Part shown: positions 1 through 6,545 of the stretch, in pieces | Position numbering within the stretch: position 1 is the stretch's first letter | How the letters are laid out: the number at the start of each line of letters is the position of its first letter | Assembly (NCBI GenBank): GCA_023254755.1 | Contig: JALRKU010000122.1 | Location: 1 to 15,785 of the forward strand | Source: Aeromicrobium sp. | GTDB taxonomy: Bacteria; Actinomycetota; Actinomycetes; Propionibacteriales; Nocardioidaceae | Direction: 5' to 3' | Length of the DNA: 15,785 nt | Notes under the pieces: model-generated | Database searches by the model: none | Seen by the model: only the letters and a program-made list of their open reading frames with translations | Told to the model about the DNA's origin: nothing | Translations under genes and position numbers: made by a program

Positions 1-240
1 GCCGACGCAGCCCCACGCCTCCACGCGCTCGACCTCCTCGCCGGGATGGTCGGGGTCGCCGCGCAGCGCGTCGAGGTCGAGCGGCCACAGGTCCACGTCG
101 AGCCCCAGGCCCTGCATCGTCGCGGCGCACCAGCGCTGCACCGACGACTCGGCCTCGCTGCCACCCACGCTCGGGTAGCTGACCAGCTGCGCCAGGTCGC
201 GACGGACCAGGTCGAGGTCGATCTCCACGGTGTCGTCCAC
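1..240 (-). CDS. M20-family peptidase/deacylase (ArgE/DapE type), N-terminal part only
   Basis: Reading leftward from a GTG at 240, 80 codons run open to the window edge, so only the N-terminus is present. The protein starts with an acidic stretch, then LVRRDLAQLVSYPSVGGSEA. This is the typical opening of ArgE/DapE-type M20 metallohydrolases: a helix followed by 'PSVGG'. A later segment with DPDHPGEEVERVEAWG also resembles this group. Family members are zinc amidohydrolases that remove acyl groups or cleave small peptides; the substrate cannot be told here and the metal ligands lie outside the window. An in-frame ATG at 285 would add 15 residues, but that extension looks unlike the family and runs through the trp promoter, so I prefer 240. 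The gene diverges from the trp leader with about 43 bp between start codons. Family call fairly sure, exact start moderate. Confidence 0.72.
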   Translation of the reverse strand, partial: MDDTVEIDLDLVRRDLAQLVSYPSVGGSEAESSVQRWCAATMQGLGLDVDLWPLDLDALRGDPDHPGEEVERVEAWGCVG

Positions 241-270
241 CCGGCCAGTCTCGCAGCGCCGCGGGTCGGC

Positions 271-276
271 TACGAT
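271..276 (+). promoter_or_regulatory. Predicted -10 element (TACGAT) of the trp leader
   Basis: TACGAT fits the actinobacterial -10 pattern TANNNT and lies 7 nt before the leader ATG at 284. Transcription would start at about 283-284, giving a leaderless leader-peptide transcript. No convincing -35 is seen; GTCTCG at 248-253 is the best-spaced hexamer. The promoter sits in the short gap shared with the divergent M20 gene. Confidence 0.5.
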
Positions 277-283
277 CTGGGCC

Positions 284-322
284 ATGACAGCTCGGCCGAC
301 CACCTGGTGGCGCCACCGCTAG
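284..322 (+). CDS. trpL: trp operon leader peptide (MTARPTTWWRHR)
   Basis: A 12-codon reading frame begins at ATG 284 and ends with TAG 320-322. It has two adjacent Trp codons (TGG TGG, 305-310) near its end, directly upstream of an anthranilate synthase gene and a strong hairpin. This is the classic layout of a trp attenuation leader: ribosomes stall at the Trp codons when charged tRNA-Trp is scarce and so change folding of the downstream RNA. Tandem Trp codons by chance in a 12-codon frame at exactly this place are very unlikely. A trp attenuator in front of a fused anthranilate synthase gene is known from Streptomyces venezuelae (recalled, not looked up). The frame is too short for ordinary gene callers. 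The start is probably leaderless. Confidence 0.85.
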   Translation: MTARPTTWWRHR

Positions 323-372
323 GTGGCCTGTCGTTCCTCTACGCCCAGACCGCCTCACGGCTGTCTGGGCGT
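306..372 (+). promoter_or_regulatory. trp attenuator RNA structures
   Basis: Three elements are visible. (1) The Trp codons lie in a palindrome, GGTGGCGCCACC (306-317). (2) GCCACC (312-317) can instead pair with GGTGGC (322-327) across a 4-nt loop. (3) ACGCCCAGAC (341-350) pairs perfectly with GTCTGGGCGT (363-372); inside it GCC (352-354) pairs with GGC (359-361) around TCAC, giving a long stable stem, the likely terminator. A possible antiterminator is AGGTGG (321-326) with CCGCCT (350-355), which has one G-U pair and only slightly overlaps the terminator arm, so this part is tentative. The order is leader peptide, switching stem, terminator. Confidence 0.65.
341..372 (+). terminator. Leader terminator hairpin of the trp attenuator
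   Basis: A perfect 10-bp stem (341-350 with 363-372) plus an inner 3-bp stem closes on a TCAC tetraloop. The sequence after it is only mildly T-rich (CTGCGTCT), as is common in GC-rich actinobacteria. It ends 36 nt before the trpEG start, between leader peptide and gene, which fits conditional termination. Confidence 0.65.
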
Positions 373-408
373 CTGCGTCTCAACCGGTCGTGAGCCGAAG
401 GACCTCCC

Positions 409-2268
409 ATGACCCAGCTCCACGACCTCCTCGCCCAACCCGCGTTCGCCCTCATCCGCGTCCGTGACGCCGACACCGTCACGCTCGTGGGTGGCCCGCG
501 CACCGACATCGACACGCTGGACCAGATCCCGCTCGACGAGCGCACGGGCTGGCAGAACCTGGTGCTGGTGCCGTTCGCCCAGGCGCGCGAGCGGGGCTTC
601 GAGGCGCACCAGGACGGCACCCCGCTGTCGGTCATCGACGCGCAGGTCTCCACCGAGGTGCGTCTCGACGACCTGCTCGCCGAGCTGCCCGACGTGCCGG
701 TCGAGTTCGTCGACCGCGGCGGCTTCGAGACCTCCGACGAGGACTACGCCCAGGTGGTGCGCCGCATCATCGACGACGAGGTCGGGCAGGGCGAGGGCGC
801 CAACCTGGTCATCGGTCGCCACTACCGCGCGCAGGTCGCCGACTGGGGCCACGAGCGGGCGCTCACGGTGTTCCGCCGCCTGCTCGAGCGCGAGCGCGGC
901 GCGTTCTGGACGTTCTGCATCTTCACGGGCGACCGCTACCTGATCGGTGCGAGTCCCGAGCGGCACGTGTCGGTCGAGTCCGGCCAGGTCCGGATGAACC
1001 CGATCAGCGGCACGTTCCGCGTGCGAGGGCTCGACACCCACGCCGACCGCAAGCGCGAGCTGCTGCGCTTCCTCGCCGACGAGAAGGAGATCTTCGAGCT
1101 CTTCATGGTCGTCGACGAGGAGCTGAAGATGATGTGCGACATCTGTCACGAGGGCGGTCTCGTGCTGGGCCCCTACCTCAAGCCGATGACGCACCTGATC
1201 CACACCGAGTACCTGCTCGCCGGGCGCACCGACCGCGACGTGCGCGAGGTGCTGCGCGACTCGATGTTCGCGGCCACCGTCACCGGCTCGCCGGTCGAGA
1301 ACGCGTGCCGCCTGATCAAGCGGTACGAGGAGCACGGCCGCGGCTACTACGCGTCGGTCGCGGCGCTGGTCGGCCGCGACGAGGCGGGGGAGCCGCGCGC
1401 CGACGCCCCGATCCTCATCCGCACCGCCGACGTCGACCTCGACGGGAACCTCAAGGTCACCGCGGGCGCGACCCTGGTGCGCGACTCCGATCCGGAGTCC
1501 GAGACGCAGGAGACCTGGGCCAAGGCGGCGGGCATCCTCTCGGCCTTCGGCCTGGTCGAGGGGGCCACGGTGCCGCCCGAGGGCTTCGACGCGGTGACCC
1601 GCGAGGACGAGGTGCTCATCGCGCTCGCCCAGCGCAACCAGCGCCTCAGCCAGTTCTGGCTGACGGACCAGTCGGGCGCCGCGCCGGTCGACTCGCTGCG
1701 CGGCCGGCGCGTCGTGGTGCTCGACGGCGAGGACGACTTCGTCAACATGCTGGGCCACGTGTTCGGCGTGCTCGGCATGACCACCGATGTCGTGCGCCAC
1801 GACCACTACACCCAGGGCGACCTCGACGGCTACGACCTCGTCGTCGTCGGCCCCGGACCCGGCGACCCGCGCGACCAGACCGATCCCAAGATGGCGGTGC
1901 TGCGCGACGCCGTGCTGGGACTGCTCGCCGACGAGCGGCCGTTCCTGGCCGTGTGCCTGGGTCACCAGACGCTGAGCCACGCGCTGGGCCTCGACCTGGT
2001 GTTCAAGGACATCGTGTTCCAGGGCACCCAGAGCCGGCTTCCGGTGCTGGGCCGCGACGAGACGGTGGGGTTCTACAACACCTTCGTCGCGCGCGTGCCG
2101 GAGGCGGGACTGCCCGACGGAGTGACGGTCCAGACCGATCCCGCCACCGGCGACGTGCACCTGCTCGCGGGCCCGCACTACCGCGGCGTGCAGTTCCACG
2201 CCGAGTCGATCCTGACCCAGAACGGCTTCGCGATCCTGCGCGACCTGGTGGTGGAGCTGATCGGCTGA
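409..2268 (+). CDS. trpEG: Fused anthranilate synthase (TrpE + TrpG domains)
   Basis: 619 residues. The enzyme converts chorismate and glutamine to anthranilate, the first committed step of tryptophan synthesis. Residues ~1-410 are the chorismate-binding TrpE-like part, with LIGASPERHV (178-187), NPISGTFRV (197-205), DEKEIFELF (224-232), HTEYLLAG (265-272) and TGSPVENACRLIKRYE (292-307). Residues ~432-619 are a class I glutamine amidotransferase: VGPGPGDPRD, nucleophile Cys516 in AVCLGHQ, and His597/Glu599 in QFHAES. A GAAGGA ribosome site (397-402) lies 6 nt before the ATG. The same architecture and length occur in PhzE (2-amino-2-desoxyisochorismate synthase), which is the main alternative. 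The Trp-codon leader upstream and the absence of phenazine genes nearby favour tryptophan synthesis. The only other gene following on this strand is the helicase, which has its own promoter signal, so trpEG is probably monocistronic. Confidence 0.88.
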   Translation: MTQLHDLLAQPAFALIRVRDADTVTLVGGPRTDIDTLDQIPLDERTGWQNLVLVPFAQARERGFEAHQDGTPLSVIDAQVSTEVRLDDLLAELPDVPVEFVDRGGFETSDEDYAQVVRRIIDDEVGQGEGANLVIGRHYRAQVADWGHERALTVFRRLLERERGAFWTFCIFTGDRYLIGASPERHVSVESGQVRMNPISGTFRVRGLDTHADRKRELLRFLADEKEIFELFMVVDEELKMMCDICHEGGLVLGPYLKPMTHLIHTEYLLAGRTDRDVREVLRDSMFAATVTGSPVENACRLIKRYEEHGRGYYASVAALVGRDEAGEPRADAPILIRTADVDLDGNLKVTAGATLVRDSDPESETQETWAKAAGILSAFGLVEGATVPPEGFDAVTREDEVLIALAQRNQRLSQFWLTDQSGAAPVDSLRGRRVVVLDGEDDFVNMLGHVFGVLGMTTDVVRHDHYTQGDLDGYDLVVVGPGPGDPRDQTDPKMAVLRDAVLGLLADERPFLAVCLGHQTLSHALGLDLVFKDIVFQGTQSRLPVLGRDETVGFYNTFVARVPEAGLPDGVTVQTDPATGDVHLLAGPHYRGVQFHAESILTQNGFAILRDLVVELIG

Positions 2269-2302
2269 CGCCGGGGATTGTGGCATCCGGGCGCTGAACC
2301 CC

Positions 2303-2308
2303 TACCGT
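2303..2308 (+). promoter_or_regulatory. Predicted -10 (TACCGT) of the helicase gene
   Basis: TACCGT lies exactly 6 nt before the GTG start at 2315, predicting a transcript that begins at or next to the start codon. TTGTGG (2278-2283) is a possible -35 with a long 19-nt spacer. No Shine-Dalgarno sequence precedes the GTG, consistent with leaderless translation. Confidence 0.5.
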
Positions 2309-2314
2309 TGACGG

Positions 2315-4066
2315 GTGAACGACTCTCCGCCAGATGATGGGCCCGACGCCCCCGACGTGACCTTCGCCGATCTCGGGCTCGCGCCGAAGGTGCTCAAGGC
2401 GCTCTCCGACGTCGGGTACGAGACGCCGTCGCCCATCCAGGCCGAGACGATCCCGCTGCTGCTGGCGGGCCACGACGTGGTCGGACTGGCGCAGACCGGC
2501 ACCGGCAAGACGGCCGCGTTTGCGCTGCCGATCCTCGACTCGATCGACCTGCGCGCCACGACGCCGCAGGCGCTCGTGCTGGCGCCCACCCGTGAGCTCG
2601 CGCTGCAGGTGTGCGAGGCGTTCGAGCGCTACGCGGCGCACCTCAAGGGCGTGCACGTGCTCCCGGTGTACGGCGGCCAGGGCTACGGCGTCCAGCTCAG
2701 CGCGCTGCGCCGCGGCGTGCACGTCGTGGTCGGCACCCCGGGCCGCATCATCGACCACCTGGAGAAGGGCACGCTCGACCTGTCGGGCCTGACCCACCTG
2801 GTGCTCGACGAGGCTGACGAGATGCTCAAGATGGGCTTCGCCGAGGACGTCGAGACGATCCTCGCCACGACCCCCGACACCAAGCAGGTCGCCCTCTTCT
2901 CGGCGACCATGCCGCCGCAGATCCGCCGACTGTCCAAGCGCTACCTCACCGACCCGGTCGAGGTGACGGTCAAGAACCGCACGACCACGGCCGCCAACAT
3001 CACCCAGCGCTACCTGGTCGTGTCGTACCAGCAGAAGGTCGACGCCCTGACCCGGGTGCTCGAGATCGAGAACTTCGAGGCGATGATCGTGTTCGTGCGC
3101 ACCAAGCACGAGACCGAGTCGCTCGCGGAGCGACTCCGGGCGCGCGGGTTCTCGGCGCAGGCCATCAACGGCGACATCGTCCAGGCCCAGCGCGAGCGCA
3201 CCGTCAACCAGCTCAAGGACGGCAAGCTCGACATCCTCGTCGCGACCGACGTCGCGGCGCGTGGCCTCGACGTCGACCGCATCACGCACGTCGTGAACTT
3301 CGACATCCCCACCGACACCGAGTCCTACGTGCACCGCATCGGCCGCACCGGGCGTGCGGGGCGCCACGGCGACGCGATCTCCTTCGTCACGCCGCGGGAG
3401 CGCTACCTGCTCGGCCACATCGAGAAGGCGACGCGGCAGTCGCTGACCCAGATGCCGCTGCCCACCGCCGACCAGGTGAACACGACCCGGCTCGCGCGGT
3501 TCGACGACCGCATCACCGCGGCCCTGGAGTCGCCGCAGGTCGACTTCTTCCGCGACGTCGTGTCGCACTACGTGCGCGACCACGACGTGCCCGAGGTCGA
3601 CGTGGCCGCGGCGCTCGCCATCGCGCTTCAGGGCGGCACGCCGTTGCTGCTCGACGAGGAGCTCGAGGCGCCGGTCGAGCGTGAGCGTCGTCCGCGCGGC
3701 GACCGCCCCGATCGCGGGGACCGCCCCGAGCGTCGCCCGCGGCAGACCCGCGACGACCTGGTCGCGTACCGCATCGCCGTCGGCAAGCGGCAGAAGGTCA
3801 ACCCGCGGATGATCGTGGGCGCGCTGGCCAACGAGGGCGGGCTGAGCCGGGAGGACTTCGGCTACATCGGCATCAAGCCCGATCACTCCACGGTCGAGCT
3901 GCCCGTCCGTCTGCCCGACGACGTCTGGGAGAAGCTCAAGGCCACCCGCATCAGCGGCAAGCTGATCGAGCTGCGACGGGACCACGGCCCGGCGCGGCGC
4001 TCGGACGGCCCCCGCAAGCACGACGATCGCGGACCGCGCAAGAAGCCGCGTCAGCCCAAGGGCTGA
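2315..4066 (+). CDS. deaD: DEAD-box ATP-dependent RNA helicase (DeaD/CsdA type)
   Basis: 583 residues. It unwinds RNA duplexes with ATP, probably helping ribosome assembly and RNA turnover, especially in the cold. All family motifs are present in order: Q-motif region (FADLGL at 17-22, SPIQAETIP at 39-47), Walker A AQTGTGKT (59-66), PTRELALQ (91-98), TPGR (141-144), DEAD (165-168), SAT (196-198), ATDVAARGLD (310-319) and HRIGRTGRAGR (340-350). An Arg/Asp/Pro-rich linker (~452-478) leads to a DbpA-type RNA-binding domain (~482-555, with VNPRMIVGALANEGGL and FGYIGI). The C-terminal tail (~556-583) is strongly basic. The whole architecture matches DeaD/CsdA rather than the shorter RhlE type. The GTG start is chosen because it follows a -10 by 6 nt. 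It converges with the EamA gene, the two stop codons being 8 bp apart. Confidence 0.92.
   Translation: MNDSPPDDGPDAPDVTFADLGLAPKVLKALSDVGYETPSPIQAETIPLLLAGHDVVGLAQTGTGKTAAFALPILDSIDLRATTPQALVLAPTRELALQVCEAFERYAAHLKGVHVLPVYGGQGYGVQLSALRRGVHVVVGTPGRIIDHLEKGTLDLSGLTHLVLDEADEMLKMGFAEDVETILATTPDTKQVALFSATMPPQIRRLSKRYLTDPVEVTVKNRTTTAANITQRYLVVSYQQKVDALTRVLEIENFEAMIVFVRTKHETESLAERLRARGFSAQAINGDIVQAQRERTVNQLKDGKLDILVATDVAARGLDVDRITHVVNFDIPTDTESYVHRIGRTGRAGRHGDAISFVTPRERYLLGHIEKATRQSLTQMPLPTADQVNTTRLARFDDRITAALESPQVDFFRDVVSHYVRDHDVPEVDVAAALAIALQGGTPLLLDEELEAPVERERRPRGDRPDRGDRPERRPRQTRDDLVAYRIAVGKRQKVNPRMIVGALANEGGLSREDFGYIGIKPDHSTVELPVRLPDDVWEKLKATRISGKLIELRRDHGPARRSDGPRKHDDRGPRKKPRQPKG
4051..4066. 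terminator. Possible terminator hairpin at the deaD/EamA convergence
   Basis: TCAGCC and GGCTGA form a 6-bp stem around CAAG, overlapping the deaD stop codon. A second short inverted repeat (CCTG-AAT-CAGG) follows at once. There is no T-run. It lies between two convergent genes with only 8 bp between stops, so it could act in both directions. Weak support. Confidence 0.3.
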
Positions 4067-4074
4067 GACCTGAA

Positions 4075-4977
4075 TCAGGCCGGCCGGCGTCGGTACCGGG
4101 TGACGGCGACGCCGACCAGGCACAGGGCGCCGCCCACGAACGCGAGCGCGGCGGGCACCTCGTCGAGCACGACCCACGACATCAGCGTGGTGACCGCCGG
4201 CACGAGGTAGGTCGTGGACGCGACCTGCCCCGCGCTGAGCCGCTTGAGCGCGTACGACCACGTGCTGAAGCCGATCGCGGTGGGCACGACACCGAGGAAC
4301 ACGACCCACCCGATGTCGCCGAGCGGGGCGTCGCCCACCTCGCGCACCAGCTGCGGACCGAAGGGCAGGCACACCACGGCGCCGATCACGCAGCCGAGCC
4401 ACACCGACTGGCCCGACGTGAGCGACACCAGCGTGGGCTTCTGGGCCAGCACGCCGACGGCGTAGCAGACCGCCGCGACGACGGCCAGGACCACGCCCGC
4501 GGTGCTGGCGGTGGCGACCGCGGTGTCGTCGTGCCGGGTGCTCAGCGCGATGAGCACGACGCCCACGAACGCGACGGCCATCCCGATCATCAGCGGCCGG
4601 GGGAAGCCCTCCTTGAGCAGCACCCCGGCGAGCAGCGCGATGAGGATCGGACCGATGTTGACGATGAGCGCGGTGGTGCCGGCGTCGAGGTCGCGCTCGG
4701 CGGCGTTGAGCGCCACGTTGTAGACGCCGAACCACGCCACGCCGTAGGTCAGCACGAGGGCCAGCTGCCGCCCGCGCAGGTCCAGGCCCCGCAGGCGCGG
4801 CCGGGCGATCAGGCCCAGCGCCACGGCGCCGACCAGCAGGCGGCCGAGCGTGAGCGCGCCGGGGGAGAACGTGTCGGAGGCGGCGCGGATGCCGACGAAC
4901 GCCGACGCCCACGCCACCACCGTGACGAGGAGCGCCGGGACCGAGAGATCGCGCTGGGTGACGGGTGTCGTGCTCAC
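4075..4977 (-). CDS. EamA-family (DMT superfamily) transporter
   Basis: 300 residues with about ten hydrophobic helices in two tandem EamA repeats (~15-145 and ~155-293), ending in a basic cytoplasmic tail (RYRRRPA). Family features include an N-terminal half-domain with GALTLGRLLVGAVALGLIA, a segment NVALNAAERDLDAGTTALI followed by IGPILIALLAGVLLKEG, and a C-terminal SAGQVASTTYLVPAVTTLMS then VLDEVPAALAFVGGALCL. These proteins usually export metabolites or amino acids; the substrate cannot be predicted. The GTG start at 4977 has TAGCGT 6 nt upstream (4984-4989), suggesting a leaderless mRNA. A GGAGG is present but only 1 nt from the start codon, too close for normal use. The gene is convergent with deaD and follows pepD, from which a strong hairpin separates it. 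Confidence 0.85.
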   Translation of the reverse strand: MSTTPVTQRDLSVPALLVTVVAWASAFVGIRAASDTFSPGALTLGRLLVGAVALGLIARPRLRGLDLRGRQLALVLTYGVAWFGVYNVALNAAERDLDAGTTALIVNIGPILIALLAGVLLKEGFPRPLMIGMAVAFVGVVLIALSTRHDDTAVATASTAGVVLAVVAAVCYAVGVLAQKPTLVSLTSGQSVWLGCVIGAVVCLPFGPQLVREVGDAPLGDIGWVVFLGVVPTAIGFSTWSYALKRLSAGQVASTTYLVPAVTTLMSWVVLDEVPAALAFVGGALCLVGVAVTRYRRRPA

Positions 4978-4983
4978 CCTCCG

Positions 4984-4989
4984 ACGCTA
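4984..4989 (-). promoter_or_regulatory. Predicted -10 (TAGCGT) of the EamA gene
   Basis: On the minus strand TAGCGT lies 6 nt before the GTG at 4977. No good -35 is visible. It lies just beyond the hairpin that follows pepD, so the gene can be expressed independently of pepD. Confidence 0.42.
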
Positions 4990-5007
4990 TCGGCCGGGCA
5001 CGACGAA

Positions 5008-5069
5008 GGCCCCCGGGTCCGCTGCCAGGTTGGCGCGACTTCCTGCCGCGCGGCAGCGGCCCGGGGGCC
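5008..5069 (-). terminator. Hairpin terminator after pepD
   Basis: Arm 5052-5069 (GGCAGCGGCCCGGGGGCC on the plus strand) pairs with 5008-5026 along 18 bp, with one bulged base (T5018). The 25-nt loop contains most of a second palindrome, CTGCCGCGCGGCAG (5043-5056), which would compete with it. The stem starts 11 nt after the pepD stop codon. The downstream side is only weakly T-rich (CCTTCGTCGT on the minus strand). The position and the very stable stem favour a transcription terminator. Confidence 0.6.
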
Positions 5070-5080
5070 GTCGAGGGGGG

Positions 5081-6475
5081 TCAGCCCTGGTCGGTGTCGG
5101 CGTCGGAGCCGAGCGTGACCTCGACCTTCTCGGTCTCGTCGCCGCGCACGACGGACAGCGTGACCTTCTGACCGGGCTGGTAGGCCCGGATCGAGGCGAC
5201 GAGCGCGTCGTTGCTCGCGACCGCGTGGCCGTCGACCGCGGTGATGACGTCGCCCTTCTTCAGTCCCGCCTTGTCGCCGGCGCTCCCCGGGGTGACCTCC
5301 TCGATGCGAGCGCCGATGCCCGTGATGTCGTCCGAGGACACGGCGCCCTGCACGGTCACGCCGATCTGCGCGTGCTCGACCTTCTTGCCGTCGAGCAGCT
5401 GCCGGGCGACGTTCTTGGCGAGGTCGATCGGGATCGCGAAGCCGAGGCCGATCGAGCCCGCTGCACCGTTGGCGCCCGCGCCGGCGCGGATGGCCGAGTT
5501 GATGCCGATGACCTGGCCGTTGAGGTTGACCAGCGGGCCGCCGGAGTTGCCGGGGTTGATCGCCGCGTCGGTCTGGACCGCGGGGAAGATGGTGGCCTTG
5601 TCCGACGAGCCGGAGCCGTCGGACGACGTGACCGGGCGGTTGAGCGCCGACACGATGCCCTCGGTCACGGTGCTCTCGAGGCCGTACGGCGAGCCGATCG
5701 CGACGACCTCCTGGCCGACCGCCAGGTCGTTCGACGAGCCGAGCTCGGCCGACTGCAGGCCGCTCTTGCCGTCGACCTTGATGACCGCGAGGTCGGTCAC
5801 GGGATCGGTGCCGACGATCTTGGCGCTCGCGTTGGTCCCGTCGCTGAACGCGACGGTGATCGTGCCGCCGTCGCCCGCCACGTCGACCACGTGGTTGTTG
5901 GTGAGGATGTCGCCGTCGGAGCTGATGATGATGCCGGTGCCGGAGCCACCCTCGTCTCCGCCGCGCACGTTGATCTGCACGACCGACGGCAGCACCTTCT
6001 GGGCCACCTTCTGCACCGTGCCGTCCGGCAGGTTGGTGTTGACCGCCTCGTTCGACGTCAGCGAGCTGCTCACGCCGCCGTCGTCGTCGCGCTGGTCCTG
6101 CAGCCACGAGCCGCCGTAGCCCGCGGCGCCGGCGAGGGCGATCAGGGCGACGCCGGCGACCAGCTTGCGGCCGCGGCCGGACCGCTCACGAGGGGCCTCG
6201 GCGACCGGGGCCGCGCTCTCGCTCGCGAACGCGACCGTGGGCTCGGCGGCCGACGAGGACGCGGCCTGAGGGGCACCCGCCTCGTCGGCCGCGGGGTAGC
6301 GGTGGGCGTACGCCGGGCCGCCGGGAGGGGGCGGGGGCGCGTCGGCCGCGGGCGGGGTCGACGGCGGCGCGTACGCCGGGCCGTCGCTGACGGTCGGCTG
6401 GGGGCGGGTCGGGTCGTGGTCGTCGGTCGGCGGCGCGTAGGGGCGGTCGTCGAAGGGGTCCCTCGGGTCGGTCAT
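5081..6475 (-). CDS. pepD: HtrA-like serine protease with PDZ domain (PepD/HtrA2 type)
   Basis: 464 residues. It is a membrane-anchored S1C protease that degrades or refolds damaged envelope proteins. Layout: a cytoplasmic Pro/Ala-rich tail (1-100) with repeated 'AYAP/AYAH' boxes, one transmembrane helix (~104-123), a linker, the trypsin-like domain (~155-350) and a PDZ domain (~368-455). The catalytic triad is visible: His195 (LTNNHVV), Asp228 (VTDLAVIKV) and Ser311 (NPGNSGGPL). The reading frame extends back to 6559, but I chose ATG 6475: it gives MTDPRDPFDDRPYAPP, GGGAGA-type ribosome bases lie upstream, and an earlier start would eat into the mprB-pepD gap and its operator. It follows mprA and mprB exactly as pepD does in Mycobacterium tuberculosis. 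Regulation by MprA is inferred from the operator at 6494-6513. Confidence 0.92.
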   Translation of the reverse strand: MTDPRDPFDDRPYAPPTDDHDPTRPQPTVSDGPAYAPPSTPPAADAPPPPPGGPAYAHRYPAADEAGAPQAASSSAAEPTVAFASESAAPVAEAPRERSGRGRKLVAGVALIALAGAAGYGGSWLQDQRDDDGGVSSSLTSNEAVNTNLPDGTVQKVAQKVLPSVVQINVRGGDEGGSGTGIIISSDGDILTNNHVVDVAGDGGTITVAFSDGTNASAKIVGTDPVTDLAVIKVDGKSGLQSAELGSSNDLAVGQEVVAIGSPYGLESTVTEGIVSALNRPVTSSDGSGSSDKATIFPAVQTDAAINPGNSGGPLVNLNGQVIGINSAIRAGAGANGAAGSIGLGFAIPIDLAKNVARQLLDGKKVEHAQIGVTVQGAVSSDDITGIGARIEEVTPGSAGDKAGLKKGDVITAVDGHAVASNDALVASIRAYQPGQKVTLSVVRGDETEKVEVTLGSDADTDQG

Positions 6476-6493
6476 GGTGCCAGATTCTCCCTG

Positions 6494-6513
6494 ATGGCTG
6501 TGGTGGTGCTGAG
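6494..6513 (-). promoter_or_regulatory. Predicted MprA-type operator upstream of pepD
   Basis: On the minus strand CTCAGCACC (6513-6505) is followed after 2 nt by a weaker repeat, CACAGCCAT (6502-6494), so the period is 11 bp. CTCAGCACC is identical to one unit of the site before mprA. The site ends exactly 18 nt before the pepD ATG, the same spacing as at mprA. OmpR-type regulators such as MprA bind direct repeats with about this period. Confidence 0.55.
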
Positions 6514-6545
6514 AGGACGGTGTGTTTCGAGACAAATGCCGAGCG

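Noticed and set aside
46..393. A plus-strand 115-codon frame at the left end
   Set aside because: It overlaps the M20 deacylase on the other strand and the trp leader; its composition is antisense-like and it has no ribosome site.
409..2268. A phenazine-type PhzE (ADIC synthase) and so a secondary-metabolite cluster
   Set aside because: The domain architecture alone allows it, but the Trp-codon attenuator upstream and absence of any phz or other biosynthetic genes make tryptophan synthesis much more likely.
355..2286. A 643-codon open frame on the minus strand opposite trpEG
   Set aside because: It is the antisense shadow of a clearly coding gene: its composition is Val/Ala/Arg/Asp/His-rich low-complexity sequence with no recognisable domain. 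GC-rich codon bias leaves antisense frames open.
2269..2314. A terminator between trpEG and deaD
   Set aside because: Only a 4-bp GGAT/ATCC stem can be formed; not enough to call.
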